A stretch of 64,000 nucleotides of DNA, taken from NCBI GenBank assembly GCA_963513935.1, contig OY740768.1, positions 70,922,877-70,986,876 of the forward strand, read 5' to 3'. Every line of letters starts with the position of its first letter. The stretch's first letter is position 1. This DNA comes from Aphrophora alni. Lineage: Eukaryota; Arthropoda; Insecta; Hemiptera; Aphrophoridae. The notes beneath the pieces are model-generated. The model did no database searches. It was not told the origin of the DNA and saw only the letters and a program-made list of their open reading frames with translations. This document shows positions 10,961 through 24,090 of this stretch, one piece after another. A program made the translations under genes and the position numbers.

Positions 10961-13900
10961 AGAAGGGAAGAGTTGGTAGAGACGAACTTATAAAAGTACT
11001 AAAACAATACCGCCTAGCCGTCGAATAATCTAATAACATCAAGGTGAGAAGGGTAGAGTTAGTAGAGACGAACGTATAAAAGTACAAAAACAAAACTGCC
11101 TGGAAGTCGAATACTCTAATAGCGTCGGGGTGAGAAGAGAAGAGTTGGTAGAGACGAACTTATAAAAGTACAAAAACAAAACCGCCTAGCCGTCGACTAA
11201 TCTAATAACATCAAGGTGAGAAGAGTAGAGTTAGTAGAGACGAACTTATAAAAGTACTAAAACAAAACCGCCTAGCCGTCGAATAATCTAATAACATCAA
11301 GGTGAGAAGGGTAGAGTTGGTAGAGACGAACGTATAAAAGTACAAAAACAAAACTGCCTGGAAGTCGAATACTCTAATAGCGTCGGGGTGAGAAGAGAAG
11401 AGTTGGTAGAGACGAACTTATAAAAGTACTAAAACAATTCCGCCTAGCCGTCGAATCCTCTAATAGCGTCAGGGTGAGAAGAGAAGAGTTGGTAGAGACG
11501 AACTTATAAAAGTACTAAAACAAAACCGCCTAGCCGTCGAATAATCTAATAACATCAAGGTGAGAAGGGTAGAGTTGGTAGAGACGAACGTATAAAAGTA
11601 CAAAAACAAAACTGCCTGGAAGTCGAATACTCTAATAGCGTCGGGGTGAGAAGAGAAGAGTTGGTAGAGACGAACTTATAAAAGTACTAAAAAATACCGC
11701 CTAGCCGTCGAATACTCTAATAGCGTCAGGGTGAGAAGAGAAGAGTTGGTTGAGACGAACTTATAAAAGTACTAAAACAAAACTGCCTGGAAGTCGAATA
11801 CTCTAATAGCGTCGGGGTGAGAAGAGAAGAGTTGGTAGAGACGAACGTATAAAAGTACTAAAACAAAACTGCCTGGAAGTCGAATACTCTAATAGCGTCG
11901 GGGTGAGAAGGGAAGAGTTGGTAGAGACGAACTTATAAAAGTACTAAAACAATACCGCCTAGCCGTCGAATAATCTAATAACATCAAGGTGAGAAGGGTA
12001 GAGTTAGTAGAGACGAACGTATAAAAGTACAAAAACAAAACTGCCTGGAAGTCGAATACTCTAATAGCGTCGGGGTGAGAAGAGAAGAGTTGGTAGAGAC
12101 GAACTTATAAAAGTACAAAAACAAAACCGCCTAGCCGTCGACTAATCTAATAACATCAAGGTGAGAAGAGTAGAGTTAGTAGAGACGAACTTATAAAAGT
12201 ACTAAAACAAAACCGCCTAGCCGTCGAATAATCTAATAACATCAAGGTGAGAAGGGTAGAGTTGGTAGAGACGAACGTATAAAAGTACAAAAACAAAACT
12301 GCCTGGAAGTCGAATACTCTAATAGCGTCGGGGTGAGAAGAGAAGAGTTGGTAGAGACGAACTTATAAAAGTACTAAAAAATACCGCCTAGCCGTCGAAT
12401 ACTCTAATAGCGTCAGGGTGAGAAGAGAAGAGTTGGTAGAGACGAACTTATAAAAGTACTAAAACAAAACCGCCTAGCCGTCGAATAATCTAATAACATC
12501 AAGGTGAGAAGAGTAGAGTTGGTAGAGACGAACTTATAAAAGTACTAAAACAAAACCTCCTAGCCGTCGAATAATCTAATAACATCAAGGTGAGAAGGGT
12601 AGAGTTGGTAGAGACGAACGTATAAAATACAAAAACAAAACTGCCTGGAAGTCGAATACTCTAATAGCGTCGGGGTGAGAAGAGAAGAGTTGGTAGAGAC
12701 GAACTTATAAAAGTACTAAAACAATACCGCCTAGCCGTCGAATACTCTAATAGCGTCAGGGTGAGAAGAGAAGAGTTGGTAGAGACGAACTTATAATAGT
12801 ACTAAAACAATACCGCCTAGCCGTCGAATACTCTAATAGCGTCAGGGTGAGAAGAGAAGAGTTGGTAGAGACGAACTTACAAAAGTACTAAAACCAAACC
12901 GCCTAGGAGTCGAATAATCTAATAACATCAAGGTGAGAAGAGTAGAGTTGGTAGAGACGAACTTATAAAAGTACTAAAACAAAACCGCCTAGCCGTCGAA
13001 TAATCTAATAACATCAAGGTGAGAAGGGTAGAGTTGGTAGAGACGAACGTATAAAAGTACAAAAACAAAACTGTCTGGAAGTCGAATACTCTAATAGCGT
13101 CGGGGTGAGAAGAGAAGAGTTGGTAGAGACGAACTTATAAAAGTACTAAAACAATACCGCCTAGCCGTCGAATACTCTAATAGCGTCAGGGTGAGAAGAG
13201 AAGAGTTGGTAGAGACGAACTTATAAAAGTACTAAAACAATACCGCCTAGCCGTCGAATACTCTAATAGCGTCAGGGTGAGAAGAGAAGAGTTGGTAGAG
13301 ACGAACTTATAAAAGTACTAAAACAAAACCGCCTAGCCGTCGAATAATCTAATAACATCAAGGTGAGAAGGGTAGAGTTGGTAGAGACGAACGTATAAAA
13401 GTACAAAAACAAAACTGCCTGGAAGTCGAATACTCTAATAGCGTCGGGGTGAGAAGAGAAGAGTTGGTAGAGACGAACTTATAAAAGTACTAAAACAATA
13501 CCGCCTAGCCGTCGAATACTCTAATAGCGTCAGGGTGAGAAGAGAAGAGTTGGTAGAGACGAACTTATAAAAGTACTAAAACAAAACCGCCTAGCCGTCG
13601 AATAATCTAATAACATCAAGGTGAGAAGGGTAGAGTTGGTAGAGACGAACGTATAAAAGTAAAAAAACAAAACTGCCTGGAAGTCGAATACTCTAATAGC
13701 GTCGGGGTGAGAAGAGAAGAGTTGGTAGAGACGAACTTATAAAAGTACAAAAACAAAACCGCCTAGCCGTCGAATAATCTAATAACATCAAGGTGAGAAG
13801 AGTAGAGTTGGTATAGACGAACTTATAAAAGTACTAAAACAAAACCGCCTAGCCATCGAATAATCTAATAACATCAAGGTGAGAAGGGTAGAGTTGGTAG

Positions 13901-15114
13901 AGACGAACGTATAAAAGTACAAAAACAAAACTGCCTGGAAGTCGAATACTCTAATAGCGTCGGGGTGAGAAGAGAAGAGTTGGTAGAGACGAACTTATAA
14001 AAGTACTAAAACAATACCGCCTAGCCGTCGAATACTCTAATAGCGTCAGGGTGAGAAGAGAAGAGTTGGTAGAGACGAACTTATAAAAGTACTAAAACAA
14101 AACCGCCTAGCCGTCGAATAATCTAATAACATCAAGGTGAGAAGGGTAGAGTTGGTAGTGACGAACGTATAAAAGTACAAAAAAAAAACTGCCTGGAAGT
14201 CGAATACTCTAATAGCGTCGGGGTGAGAAGAGAAGAGTTGGTAGAGACGAACTTATAAAAGTACAAAAATAAAACTGCCTGGAAGTCGAATACTCTAATA
14301 GCGTCGGGGTGAGAAGAGAAGAGTTGGTAGAGACGAACTTATAAAAGTACTAAAACAATACCGCCTAGCCGTCGAATACTCTAATAGCGTCAGGGTGAGA
14401 AGAGTAGAGTTGGTAGAGATGAACTTATAAAAGTACAAAAACTAAACTGACTGGAAGTCGAATACTCTAATAGCGTCGGGGTGAGAAGAGAAGAGTTGGT
14501 AGAGACGAACGTATAAAAGTACTAAAACAAAACTGCCTGGAAGTCGAATACTCTAATAGCGTCGGGGTGAGAAGGGAAGAGTTGGTAGAGACGAACTTAT
14601 AAAAGTACTAAAACAATACCGCCTAGCCGTCGAATAATCTAATAACATCAAGGTGAGAAGGGTAGAGTTGGTAGAGACGAACTTATAAAAGTACTAAAAC
14701 AAAACTGCCTGGAAGTCGAATACTCTAATAGCGTCGGGGTGAGAAGAGAAGAGTTGGTAGAGACGAACTTATAAAAGTACTAAAACAAAACCGCCAAGCC
14801 GTCGAATAATCTAATAACATCAAGGTGAGAAGAGTAGAGTTGGTAGAGACCAACTTAGAAAACTACAAAAACAAAACTGCCTGGAAGTCGAATACTCTAA
14901 TAGCGTCGGGGTGAGAAGAGAAGAGTTGGTAGAGACGAACTTATAAAAGTACTAAAACAATACGGCCTAGCTGTCGAATAATCTAATAACATCAAGGTGA
15001 GAAGAGTAGAGTTGGTAGAGACCAACTTAGAAAACTACAAAAACAAAACTGCCTGGAAGTCGAATACTCTAATAGCGTCGGGGTGAGAAGAGAAGAGTTT
15101 GTAGAGACGAACTT

Positions 15115-16500
15115 ATAAAAGTACAAAAACAAAACCGCCTAGCCGTCGAATAATCTAATAACATCAAGGTGAGAAGAGTAGAGTTGGTATAGACGAACTT
15201 ATAAAAGTACTAAAACAAAACCGCCTAGCCGTCGAATAATCTAATAACATCAAGGTGAGAAGGGTAGAGTTGGTAGAGACGAACGTATAAAAATACAAAA
15301 ACAAAACTGCCTGGAAGTCGAATACTCTAATAGCGTCGGGGTGAGAAGAGAAGAGTTGGTAGAGACGAACTTATAAAAGTACTAAAACAAAACCGCCAAG
15401 CCGTCGAATAATCTAATAACATCAAGGTGAGAAGAGTAGAGTTGGTAGAGACCAACTTAGAAAACTACAAAAACAAAACTGCCTGGAAGTCGAATACTCT
15501 AATAGCGTCGGGGTGAGAAGAGAAGAGTTGGTAGAGACGAACTTATAAAAGTACTAAAACAATACCGCCTAGCCGTCGAATAATCTAATAACATCAAGGT
15601 GAGAAGAGTAGAGTTGGTAGAGACGAACTTATAAAAGTACTAAAACAATACCGCCTAGCCGTCGAATAATCTAATAACATCAAGGTGAGAAGAGTAGAGT
15701 TGGTAGAGACGAACTTATAAAAGTACTAAAACAAAACCGCCTAGCCGTCGAATAATCTAATAACATCAAAGTGAGAAGAGTAGAGTTGGTAGAGACCAAC
15801 TTAGAAAACTACAAAAGCAAAACTGCCTGGAAGTCGAATACTCTAATAGCGTCGAGGTGAGAAGAGAAGAGTTGGTAGAGACGAACTTATAAAAGTACTA
15901 AAACAAAACCGCCTAGACGTTGAATAATCTAATAACATCAAGGTGAGAAGAGTAGAGTTGGTAGAGACGAACTTATAAAAGTACAAAAACAAAACCGCCT
16001 AGCCGTCGAATAATCTAATAACATCAAGGTGAGAAGAGTAGAGTTGGTATAGACGAACTTATAAAAGTACTAAAACAAAACCGCCTAGCCGTCGAATAAT
16101 CTAATAACATCAAGGTGAGAAGGGTAGAGTTGGTAGAGACGAACGTATAAAAATACAAAAACAAAACTGCCTGGAAGTCGAATACTCTAATAGCGTCGGG
16201 GTGAGAAGAGAAGAGTTGGTAGAGACGAACTTATAAAAGTACTAAAACAAAACCGCCAAGCCGTCGAATAATCTAATAACATCAAGGTGAGAAGAGTAGA
16301 GTTGGTAGAGACCAACTTAGAAAACTACAAAAACAAAACTGCCTGGAAGTCGAATACTCTAATAGCGTCGGGGTGAGAAGAGAAGAGTTGGTAAAGACGA
16401 ATTTATAAAAGTACTAAAACAATACCGCCTAGCCGTCGAATAATCTAATAACATCAAGGTGAGAAGAGTAGAGTTGGTAGAGACGAACTTATAAAAGTAC
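15115..16500. repeat. higher-order duplication near the array end, offset 860 bp (10 monomers)
   Basis: Diagnostic variants recur 860 bp apart: gtataaaaatac at 15285 and 16145, ccgccaagccg at 15393 and 16253, and gaccaacttag at 15450 and 16310. The blocks run about 15115-15640 and 15975-16500. This is a second, shorter higher-order unit, distinct from the 34-monomer one. Confidence 0.8.
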
Positions 16501-16640
16501 TAAAACAAAACTGCCTGGAAGTCGAATACTCTAATAGCGTCGTGGTGAGAAGAGAAGAGTTGGTAGAGACGAACTTATAAAAGTACTAAAACAATACCGC
16601 CTAGCCGTCGAATACTCTAATAGCGTCAAAGTGAGAAGAG

Positions 16641-19600
16641 GTTGTCAACATAAGAAATAGGTTGTTCTTATCAAGGGGTTACCAAAACAAAGGATTGCAG
16701 ATAGCGTTTTTATAAGGAAAACCTCTGCAGCTGAATGAAACATTTAAACATCTAGAAGTAAATAATGGAAGATAAATATTGATAAGGCGTTTGTGGTATA
16801 GAAAAAAATAGGTTGTGAAATATCATTTTTTCACTAAAGTCTATTTTAAAATTATTTATACATTAATTTTATTTAACTTACTAATATAATAATACTTAAA
16901 ATAAAGTGTATTCCATTGGTCTGTGTGGATCAGGTGCTATGACTTCTGAAATTGAGGTGCATTAAGACCTGTAGCTTGAGGATATTGTACAATATTGCAG
17001 TTATCACATGATCGGTCATATTGATTTATGGTTAACTGTGATGGAATTCTAAAAAATTGATAAAGGCGTTGATCGCTGTGTCACTTATTACTGGTTTGCT
17101 CATCTTTAGAGGAAGGCCATTAATCATTTGAACAGGAGCAACCATAGGATTGTGATTTGTCTAAGAGTATGTTCCTAAATAGTTATCTCAACACAATATA
17201 CAAGATGGAAACCTTTTGCCGATAGCTGTGAGGAGACTGAAACACAAAACTATTTAGTGAATGATTGTTCCAACTTGAATAAATTAGTTTCGAAATTTTT
17301 CATGAAGTTCTTCAAAACATGGACATCCTGAACATGGTATAGCTTACTATATGGCGAGAGGCTCCATAGTATTATAATATTAACATAACTCTTTCCCTCT
17401 GTGCACTTTAATTTAAATATTCACAAACAATGTTGTGTTTATTGAAAAATATATCCTGGTTTTTAGTTTTGTTTACATTATTTGATTCATACCCAAGTAC
17501 ATCCATCTGACAAAATATTACAGATAATATACAGTTTTAAAATAACAAACAAACAAAGAAGAGGGTGTGCAAACCATATGACTCTAAGCACGCATAAGAT
17601 AAGCTTAGTGTCTTGCGTGATAACTGTTATCAGTTCAAGTGCTTGTTGACAAGATAACAAAAATATCACAACTTACGGCTAGTTTGTCTAACTTTTTTAA
17701 AGTTTTTAATAATTTGTTAAAGTAGTTGTTTATTTTTCCAACCTTGTTTAGCCATACAAATCGCTAAATCTGACATTAACCCAATAGACGAAACTCTCAT
17801 AATTAAGAATTTAACGATTCGTTTATAAGCCTGAAATACATAAAATGAAGTGATATTGGTGAAGTATATCACTGATAAACGTAAGAATAAAATATTTTTG
17901 TATTTATAAATATATGATGGAAATAATATGTTCATGATGTTGGTAAGTGTGATTTTGATAGTAGTTCTTTAAAAACTAAAAATAATGTAAAAATATACTA
18001 AGCAAAATTACTTTCATGTAGCGTAACGTTGTCTAATTGTTATTAAATACAACCAAACGGATTCGCATTAGTTTTACTTATACTCCACTTGATTAGTACT
18101 ATAAAAATGTGAGTTCTTTAATAAGTTGTTCCTAGACATGTTCAGTTATTTGATGTTGTCTTTATTAAACTGTTACTAAATCCTTGTTTACTCTTAGTGT
18201 ATCTTTTAATGACAGAATAAAATATTGTTATCAAATGAAATTATTTCTTTTTATTAAATAATACTTTAAACTTTAAACTTTAAACCTCCTTAATATGTGG
18301 TTAATGCATAGAATCCGGATATCTGTCTGCTGTGTTCCATGCCGTGAACTACAGCTTAAACGGTTGGTCCATGTTTTTCAAATTTACTACGAAGTCATAA
18401 TTTCCTCCCATTTTTTAATATATCAAAGTTCTGTGATAGACCTATAATATCGCAAAAAATACAAAACGATTATATTTGATGTATAATAAAATCCGCCAAT
18501 TATTGCTTAAAATACATTAACAGAATCACACTTTATTTTTTAACAGCTTATTTGTCAGAATTATTAGACTATATAAAATATTTGAACTAAATGTATGAAA
18601 AATAATGAGAAATTATAATTAGTAGAAAATTTACAAGAATAAATTTTTTCACGGTGACGATGTTCTCTAAAATACAAAGCAGTAAAGACATTATGGTTTA
18701 ATTAATTGGAATTCGCTCTGTCGAGGTATTCGATATCAATGACAATCCAAAACAATAGTTGCAAAGTTTCAACCATCACTAGGTACAAAACTAAAAACTA
18801 CGTATTAAAAACGACTGTATCTCTTGGAACTTCAAACCAGATGTTAAGTTACTTCAATAGCCAACCTTGTTTGCTTAGTAAGCAATTTTGAAAAAAAATA
18901 AAAATATCTATCAACTGTATTACGTTCATACTCAAATTCCAGTTATTCCGCTACAAGCAAAAATCATTGGGTATAAAAATTTTTTTTTAAAAACTCAAAC
19001 ACAAGATCTCACAAAAATAACGTTTACTGAGCTTTGTTATGACCTGCTTCTTGTTCTGTTCTAGTCGTATATAAAATGTCATTCTAATACATAATATATT
19101 TTGCCGAGATATTTCTGAATAATTACAATATCATATTTGTGTCGCCACAAACGAAACTATTGTTCAATAATACTTATTTCTATTTTACCATTTTTAAAGC
19201 TAAACTATTGGCTTGTAAATCTGTTTTGAGAAGTATTGTATTAACTAAAAATCAATACACCTAGGTAAAGGTAATTGAAATGTTACATTTTTAGTGTTTT
19301 TAGTACAAATGGTATTTATATATTGATAAATGACTAACAGCTTTGTGTCATATTCTTCCTAAAAATCTTCATTACCTAAATTTTGGTTTTTATATAATAT
19401 ATAACATTTTTGTAAAGTATAGTTTTAACAATGACATAATAGAACTGTAGTACTGAAGAAATTAAAATTCTTAAGCCTAAAAGTTCACATACAGTACTTA
19501 TTTCATAGAGTTAAATTCAGTTCAGTTAATATATATTTCAGGTCATTAAATGCTAACTGACATTTTTCTTACGCAATTTAAAATAACGGCGCACAAAAAT

Positions 19601-19877
19601 TGCGTACATTCCTACCAATAAAACAAAATAGACCACTAACAATGAAAAATAATCATCGCCAAGTGAGAAAGAAACTACCTTATTTCATTCTATACTAATT
19701 ATTTTTAAACCTACTTTTTATAGGAGACTATTTACTACAGTAAGATCCACAGTTTTTGATTTATTTGCAAAACTGTTTATAAATATTTACATATTTAAAT
19801 AGAAATTAAATTCGTTTTGCTCGTGCCATACTTTTTTCTTTTATTTCTAAGGCAAAATACCTCTCGGTCATCATTGT
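16641..19877. other. AT-rich sequence without recognisable features
   Basis: Starts right after the last satellite monomer. ORFs are short, AT-driven and without recognisable motifs. I see no RNA gene, no clear repeat boundary and no transposon ends here. Confidence 0.6.
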
Positions 19878-19980
19878 CTTATAAAAAAAAGTAAGATAAA
19901 TATAGATCCTTAGTCCTCGAATAGTTTAATAATGTCAGGGTCGAAAGAGAACAAGAGTTGGTCAACTGAGACCTGATAAG
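19878..19980. repeat. single diverged copy of the 86-bp satellite monomer
   Basis: Read on the plus strand, cttataaaa...gtaagataaa, then cctcgaatagtttaataatg, tcagggtcgaaagagaac and aagagttggtcaactgagac, follows the monomer order: cttataaaagtac, cgtcgaataatctaataac, tcagggtgagaagag and agagttggtagagac. Only small insertions are needed. It lies about 3.2 kb beyond the array end, alone, and 24 bp outside the left arm of an inverted repeat. Confidence 0.75.
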
Positions 19981-20004
19981 AAAAAAGAGATCTAAACCTA
20001 AACT

Positions 20005-20570
20005 ATTGATAAAAGCTTTAGATACAGCTTGGATCCCTCGGGATTGACACTCCTGCACTCGTGAGGACGAGTTACTTGTGTCATAAACTCGTTTTAAGAG
20101 TAAATCGTATTTGATTGAAATCGAGTTATTTATGGTGGAAGTCATGCTATATTTTCGTTATTGGATAATTTTTCACTTTTGTTTAAACCATTAACTTCAA
20201 ATTTTAACTAAATATAAACTAAATATATTTCGAATAACTGGACCTTAGCTCTGTAAATGGCGGTTTGGTTTTTCAGGAACTGACATAGTTGGGTTGTGAG
20301 AGTTCTCCGGAATTAAGTTTGAACAATATCCTTGTTGCCGTTTTTGGGAAAACTGCAATGTTGTATTTAGTAAAAAAATGTTTATTTAAAAATAAATAAA
20401 TAAATATTCACAAACGACCTTATAATTATAAGCTCATAAAAGTTTTGAAACTGTTGCTGACTTAATGTGACTAGATGTAATTTATTTGACTAGATAATCT
20501 TTAGTATTATGGGTGATTATTAGTTACACTAATTTAAATACCGAACTCATAGTAAACTCCTAGTTGTAGT
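20005..20570. repeat. inverted repeat, left arm
   Basis: Runs from attgataaaagc to tagttgtagt and is the reverse complement of 22243-22797, with only a handful of mismatches and an extra ~11 bp near 20207-20220. Reading inwards from its outer end on the minus strand it contains a short reading frame shared with the other arm, probably fortuitous. The outer flanks of the two arms are unrelated, and I found no target duplication. Confidence 0.92.
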
Positions 20571-22242
20571 AAATTATCAAGATATGAAGAATTGTGATTT
20601 TATCATTGACTAAGTTAGTCCAGCAATAAAAAGACACATTATAAAAAAGGAAATAAACGTTATGAAATATTAAACTGTGTTTTATCAGGTTCTTTAAAAC
20701 TTTTGTATGAAGTTGATGGCTTCCCTGTTAAAAATTCATAAAAGTCCGAAACTCTCATATAACTTTTCATTAAAAAAAAAAAAAGTTCAGAATACAAAAA
20801 AATATGGTTTTATTCTCTGAAAATCAAACAGTTTTAGGTTGAGTAATGTTTTCCTCTAAAATTATGTATGTTTTAGATATCAACAGTTTCTCAGTTTAAT
20901 TTCTCCAACCTTATAAGCTATATAGGCCTACATAGTATAGTTGGAATATGAAAGTGATAATACAATCAATATAAGAGGTAAAAATTAATTTTATCAGTAC
21001 TTTTGCATAATATTTTTTGATTAAGAGAGATAGAAAAGAAGTAAGAAAAAGGTAGTAAAAATCGTCATCAATTTACGTTGAAAGCTCTCGGGCAATTTAG
21101 TAGTGTTCTGTTAAAACCACTATCTTAAGAACTGATATTAGTAAAAAGTAAAACCCCTTCAAGGCTCAAGTAACGTGAAGCCATTATTCTAAAGGCTAAC
21201 AATATTGAAGTATTTTAACAATTATGCAAGATAGGAATAAATACCAGTCAAACTAATTTGGCCTTTTTTCACACACACATCCACAAAATAAAAAATAACA
21301 TTGTTGCCATCTCCCCCAAAATGATTCTGTGATACTTACATTTTAGAAAGAATAACGTTTATATTTCTTTATTACCACTGAGTTTTTATCCATGAATTCT
21401 ATAAATTAATCCTTAATAGTAATTTCCTTTTAACTACAATTTTTTCATTGACTTGGGATACTATTATTTACATTTCATAAACACTTGAACTAAATCTGTC
21501 AATTTTGCAAAGTTAAATATTTTATAGCAGCTTAATAGACGATTTAAAACCAACATGTTTGGGGAGATTGCGGTCAATCCCCTTCATTTATTCTTAAAAA
21601 TAAAATTTTGAATAAGTTGATCAAAATTGGAGAAAATCGGAATGAGCTAGACCAAAATTTTGAGCTATCAATAAAATGAAAACAAATACCTTATGATCAA
21701 AATGTGAACACTTTTTGTTCATGATCTCGCCAAAAATTGTAACTAAAGAGTTAATAAATCTACGTAGCAGTTATAAAAAGTATAATTTTTCCAAATCGGC
21801 TAAAACAATTTTCGTAAAATTGTGTTTAATTGTTAATATTGGTAACACAGTACCAAATACGGAGTGTAAAATGTTGAGACGGTGAAAAAAATCGACGTTG
21901 AGTTCCATGAAAAAATCAATACTGAGGCGCAATTAGTCAAATATGTAATCTATTTATAGTTCAACAAACAGCAAATTCCCAATTAGACTAAGGGAAACAG
22001 TATAAATGAGCTGCACATTCTTTTTAATTTTATTAATGGGGAGAAGTTATCAAAAGGAACATTGAAGAAATATTCAACAGCATTTCTCATTTGAATTGCA
22101 GTAGATATCTTGATAGAAACATCTCAAAAGAAACTTCTTCCCATTAAAATTGAGATCAGTAATGATTTATTACTGTTATCTTCTTTAGATGTTTATTTTA
22201 TAAATGTTTTAAACTCACGCCAGACGAATAATTAATTAAAAC
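20571..22242. other. spacer between the inverted arms, no gene seen
   Basis: 1,672 bp of AT-rich sequence with no ORF of note, no transposase motif and no tandem repeat. If the arms are transposon ends, this internal part does not encode a recognisable protein. Confidence 0.6.
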
Positions 22243-22797
22243 ACTACAACTAGGAGTTTACTATGAGTTCGGTATTTAAATTAGTGTAACTAATAATCAC
22301 CCATAATACTAAAGATTATCTAGTCATATAAATTACATCTAGTCACATTAAGTCAGCAACAGTTTCAAAACTTTTATGAGCTTATAATTATAAGGTCGTT
22401 TGTGAATATTTATTTATTTATTTTTAAATAAACATTTTTTTACTAAATACAACATTGCAGTTTTCCCAAAAACGGCAACAAGGATATAGTTCAAACATAA
22501 TTCCGGAGAACTCTCACAACCCAACTATGTCAGTTCCTGAAAAACCAAACCGCCATTTACAGATCTAAAGTCCAGTTATTCGAAATCTATTTAGTTAAAA
22601 TTTGAAGTTAATGGTTTAAACAAAAGTGAAAAATTATCCAATAAAGAAAATATAGCATGACTTCCGCCATAAATAACTCGATTTCAATCAAATACGATTT
22701 ACTCTTAAAACGAGTTTATGACACAAGTAACTCGTCCTCACGAGTGCAGGAGTGTCAATCCCGAGGGATCCAAGCTGTATCTAAAGCTTTTATCAAT
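22243..22797. repeat. inverted repeat, right arm
   Basis: 555 bp, actacaactagg to tttatcaat, reverse complement of 20005-20570. Similarity stops abruptly at both ends. Sequence beyond 22797 does not resemble the satellite-like monomer next to the left arm. Confidence 0.92.
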
Positions 22798-23189
22798 CAC
22801 GAAACAAGTCTGCTTTTTATAAGCACTTGCAATAGTTCACAACGCTTGTTTTAATAATAATATTGTCAATTACTCTTCAAATGTATTATATGACAGCAGG
22901 GCTGTACATAAGTGTATTTTTTTTAAAGAGGCAACAATTTTGGTTTGTCTAAACCAGTATTTTTGAGATGTTGACTACCATTACATTTTATGTAGATTCT
23001 TTGAATCTATATCTTTTGAAAATATTAATCAGAATATATAACGGCAATTAGACAAAAATGACTTTTGGGTTCGAACTTGTGGACCATACACCTTAAATAT
23101 AGAGTTTGATTTGTAAGTGGTGTTGTGTATGGGTAAGTGAGAATTTTTATGTACTCAGCTTATTTTGAATGGGATACCAATTATTCCTT

Positions 23190-23362
23190 ATTACGATTAG
23201 GCGATGAAGCTCAGTTTGTTTAGACATACTAGTGAACAGTCAATAGTTACACAGGTTCGAACCCGGTGCTTCGTGTTATATTCCTCTGTATTACCTACTG
23301 CCTCGTCTTCACTAGTCAAACAAATATAATGTAAGACGTTAAGCCACAATGAAAAAAGAAGG
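23190..23362 (+). mobile_element. tRNA-derived SINE relic
   Basis: A box-A-like stretch, gaagctcagtttgtt, at about 23206 is followed 40 nt later by a perfect box B, ggttcgaaccc at 23254-23264. This is the internal RNA polymerase III promoter of a tRNA-type gene. Downstream the text gtaagacgttaagcc near 23332-23346, followed by an A-rich end, resembles the tail domains of arthropod tRNA SINEs. It does not fold into a proper tRNA and box A is degenerate. No target duplication was identified, so boundaries are approximate. Confidence 0.5.
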
Positions 23363-24090
23363 TATACTTCAGTATAAATTTAAAAGTTATAAACTGGTGG
23401 GTGATTTGACAATTATTACCATAATTATGCGTAAGATAATAAATCTGAAATTTTTCCTTTCTAATCTAGAGAACGATAACGTTTTCGGTTTTAAATCACT
23501 CTGTAATCATAGATTAGCATTATTATAATTATTTTAACTTACCTCTAATTAGATGTAAAATATTATCCTGATATACTTAGTGTTTTTACACAAACAAAAT
23601 ACTTAAACTTTGATCACGTTATGTGAACACTTGGCCAACTTGTATACGACTAAGATTAAAAGCACTTTTCTTTATCTCACAATTACGTTATCTAAGCGTA
23701 ATTTAATCATCAAAATATATTATTTATTGTCGCTGCTGTTTTTACACTTCACTTTGAGTTCAAAACGTTATAGGCATTTTGTTTTGTACAATTTCTGATT
23801 ATTTACAATTAACGAACATTTCAAAACTTGCCCACTACAATCACTGCTACCTGGTCACTAATACTCTCACACTTTCAGTTGCAAAACATATTACTTATGT
23901 TTTTTTGCAGTGCGTGATTTTCTACTATGTTATATTACACGTAAATTACAAAAATAAAGAAAGAGTTGCAAAACATAATTTATTCTTTTCTTTATATAAT
24001 ACCGATTGTGTTAACTATATTACATCCAATTGATATAAAATAAAAAAGCAGAGAGAAAGTGGAAGCAAGTTATCCCCTCTACAATATTTA
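23363..24090. other. AT-rich sequence, nothing recognised
   Basis: Short AT-driven reading frames only. No domain, repeat or RNA structure that I can support. Confidence 0.55.

Larger units (their letters stand above)
2932..16640. repeat. 86-bp satellite array, main segment
   Basis: About 13.7 kb of head-to-tail 86-bp monomers, roughly 159 copies. Three common subtypes recur in mixed order: cgaatactc with gcgtcaggg; cgaataatc with aacatcaagg and gaagggtag; and gaacgtataaaagtac with actgcctggaagtcg and gcgtcgggg. A fourth, gaccaacttagaaaactac, is confined to 14848-16330. Small indels are rare: gccaacaagccg near 4474 (+3) and a missing C near 11690 and 12378. The array ends at about 16640, where gtgagaagag runs into unrelated sequence. 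No ORF crosses monomers because stops occur in every frame. Confidence 0.97.

Noticed and set aside
1..16640. CRISPR-like array
   Set aside because: Contiguous 86-bp monomers with no spacers, no cas genes, and an eukaryotic retrotransposon in the middle; it is a satellite.
19879..22854. Matching 65-88 codon ORFs in the two inverted arms as a conserved gene
   Set aside because: The identity is explained by the DNA inverted repeat. The frames end at arm limits and have no recognisable domain.
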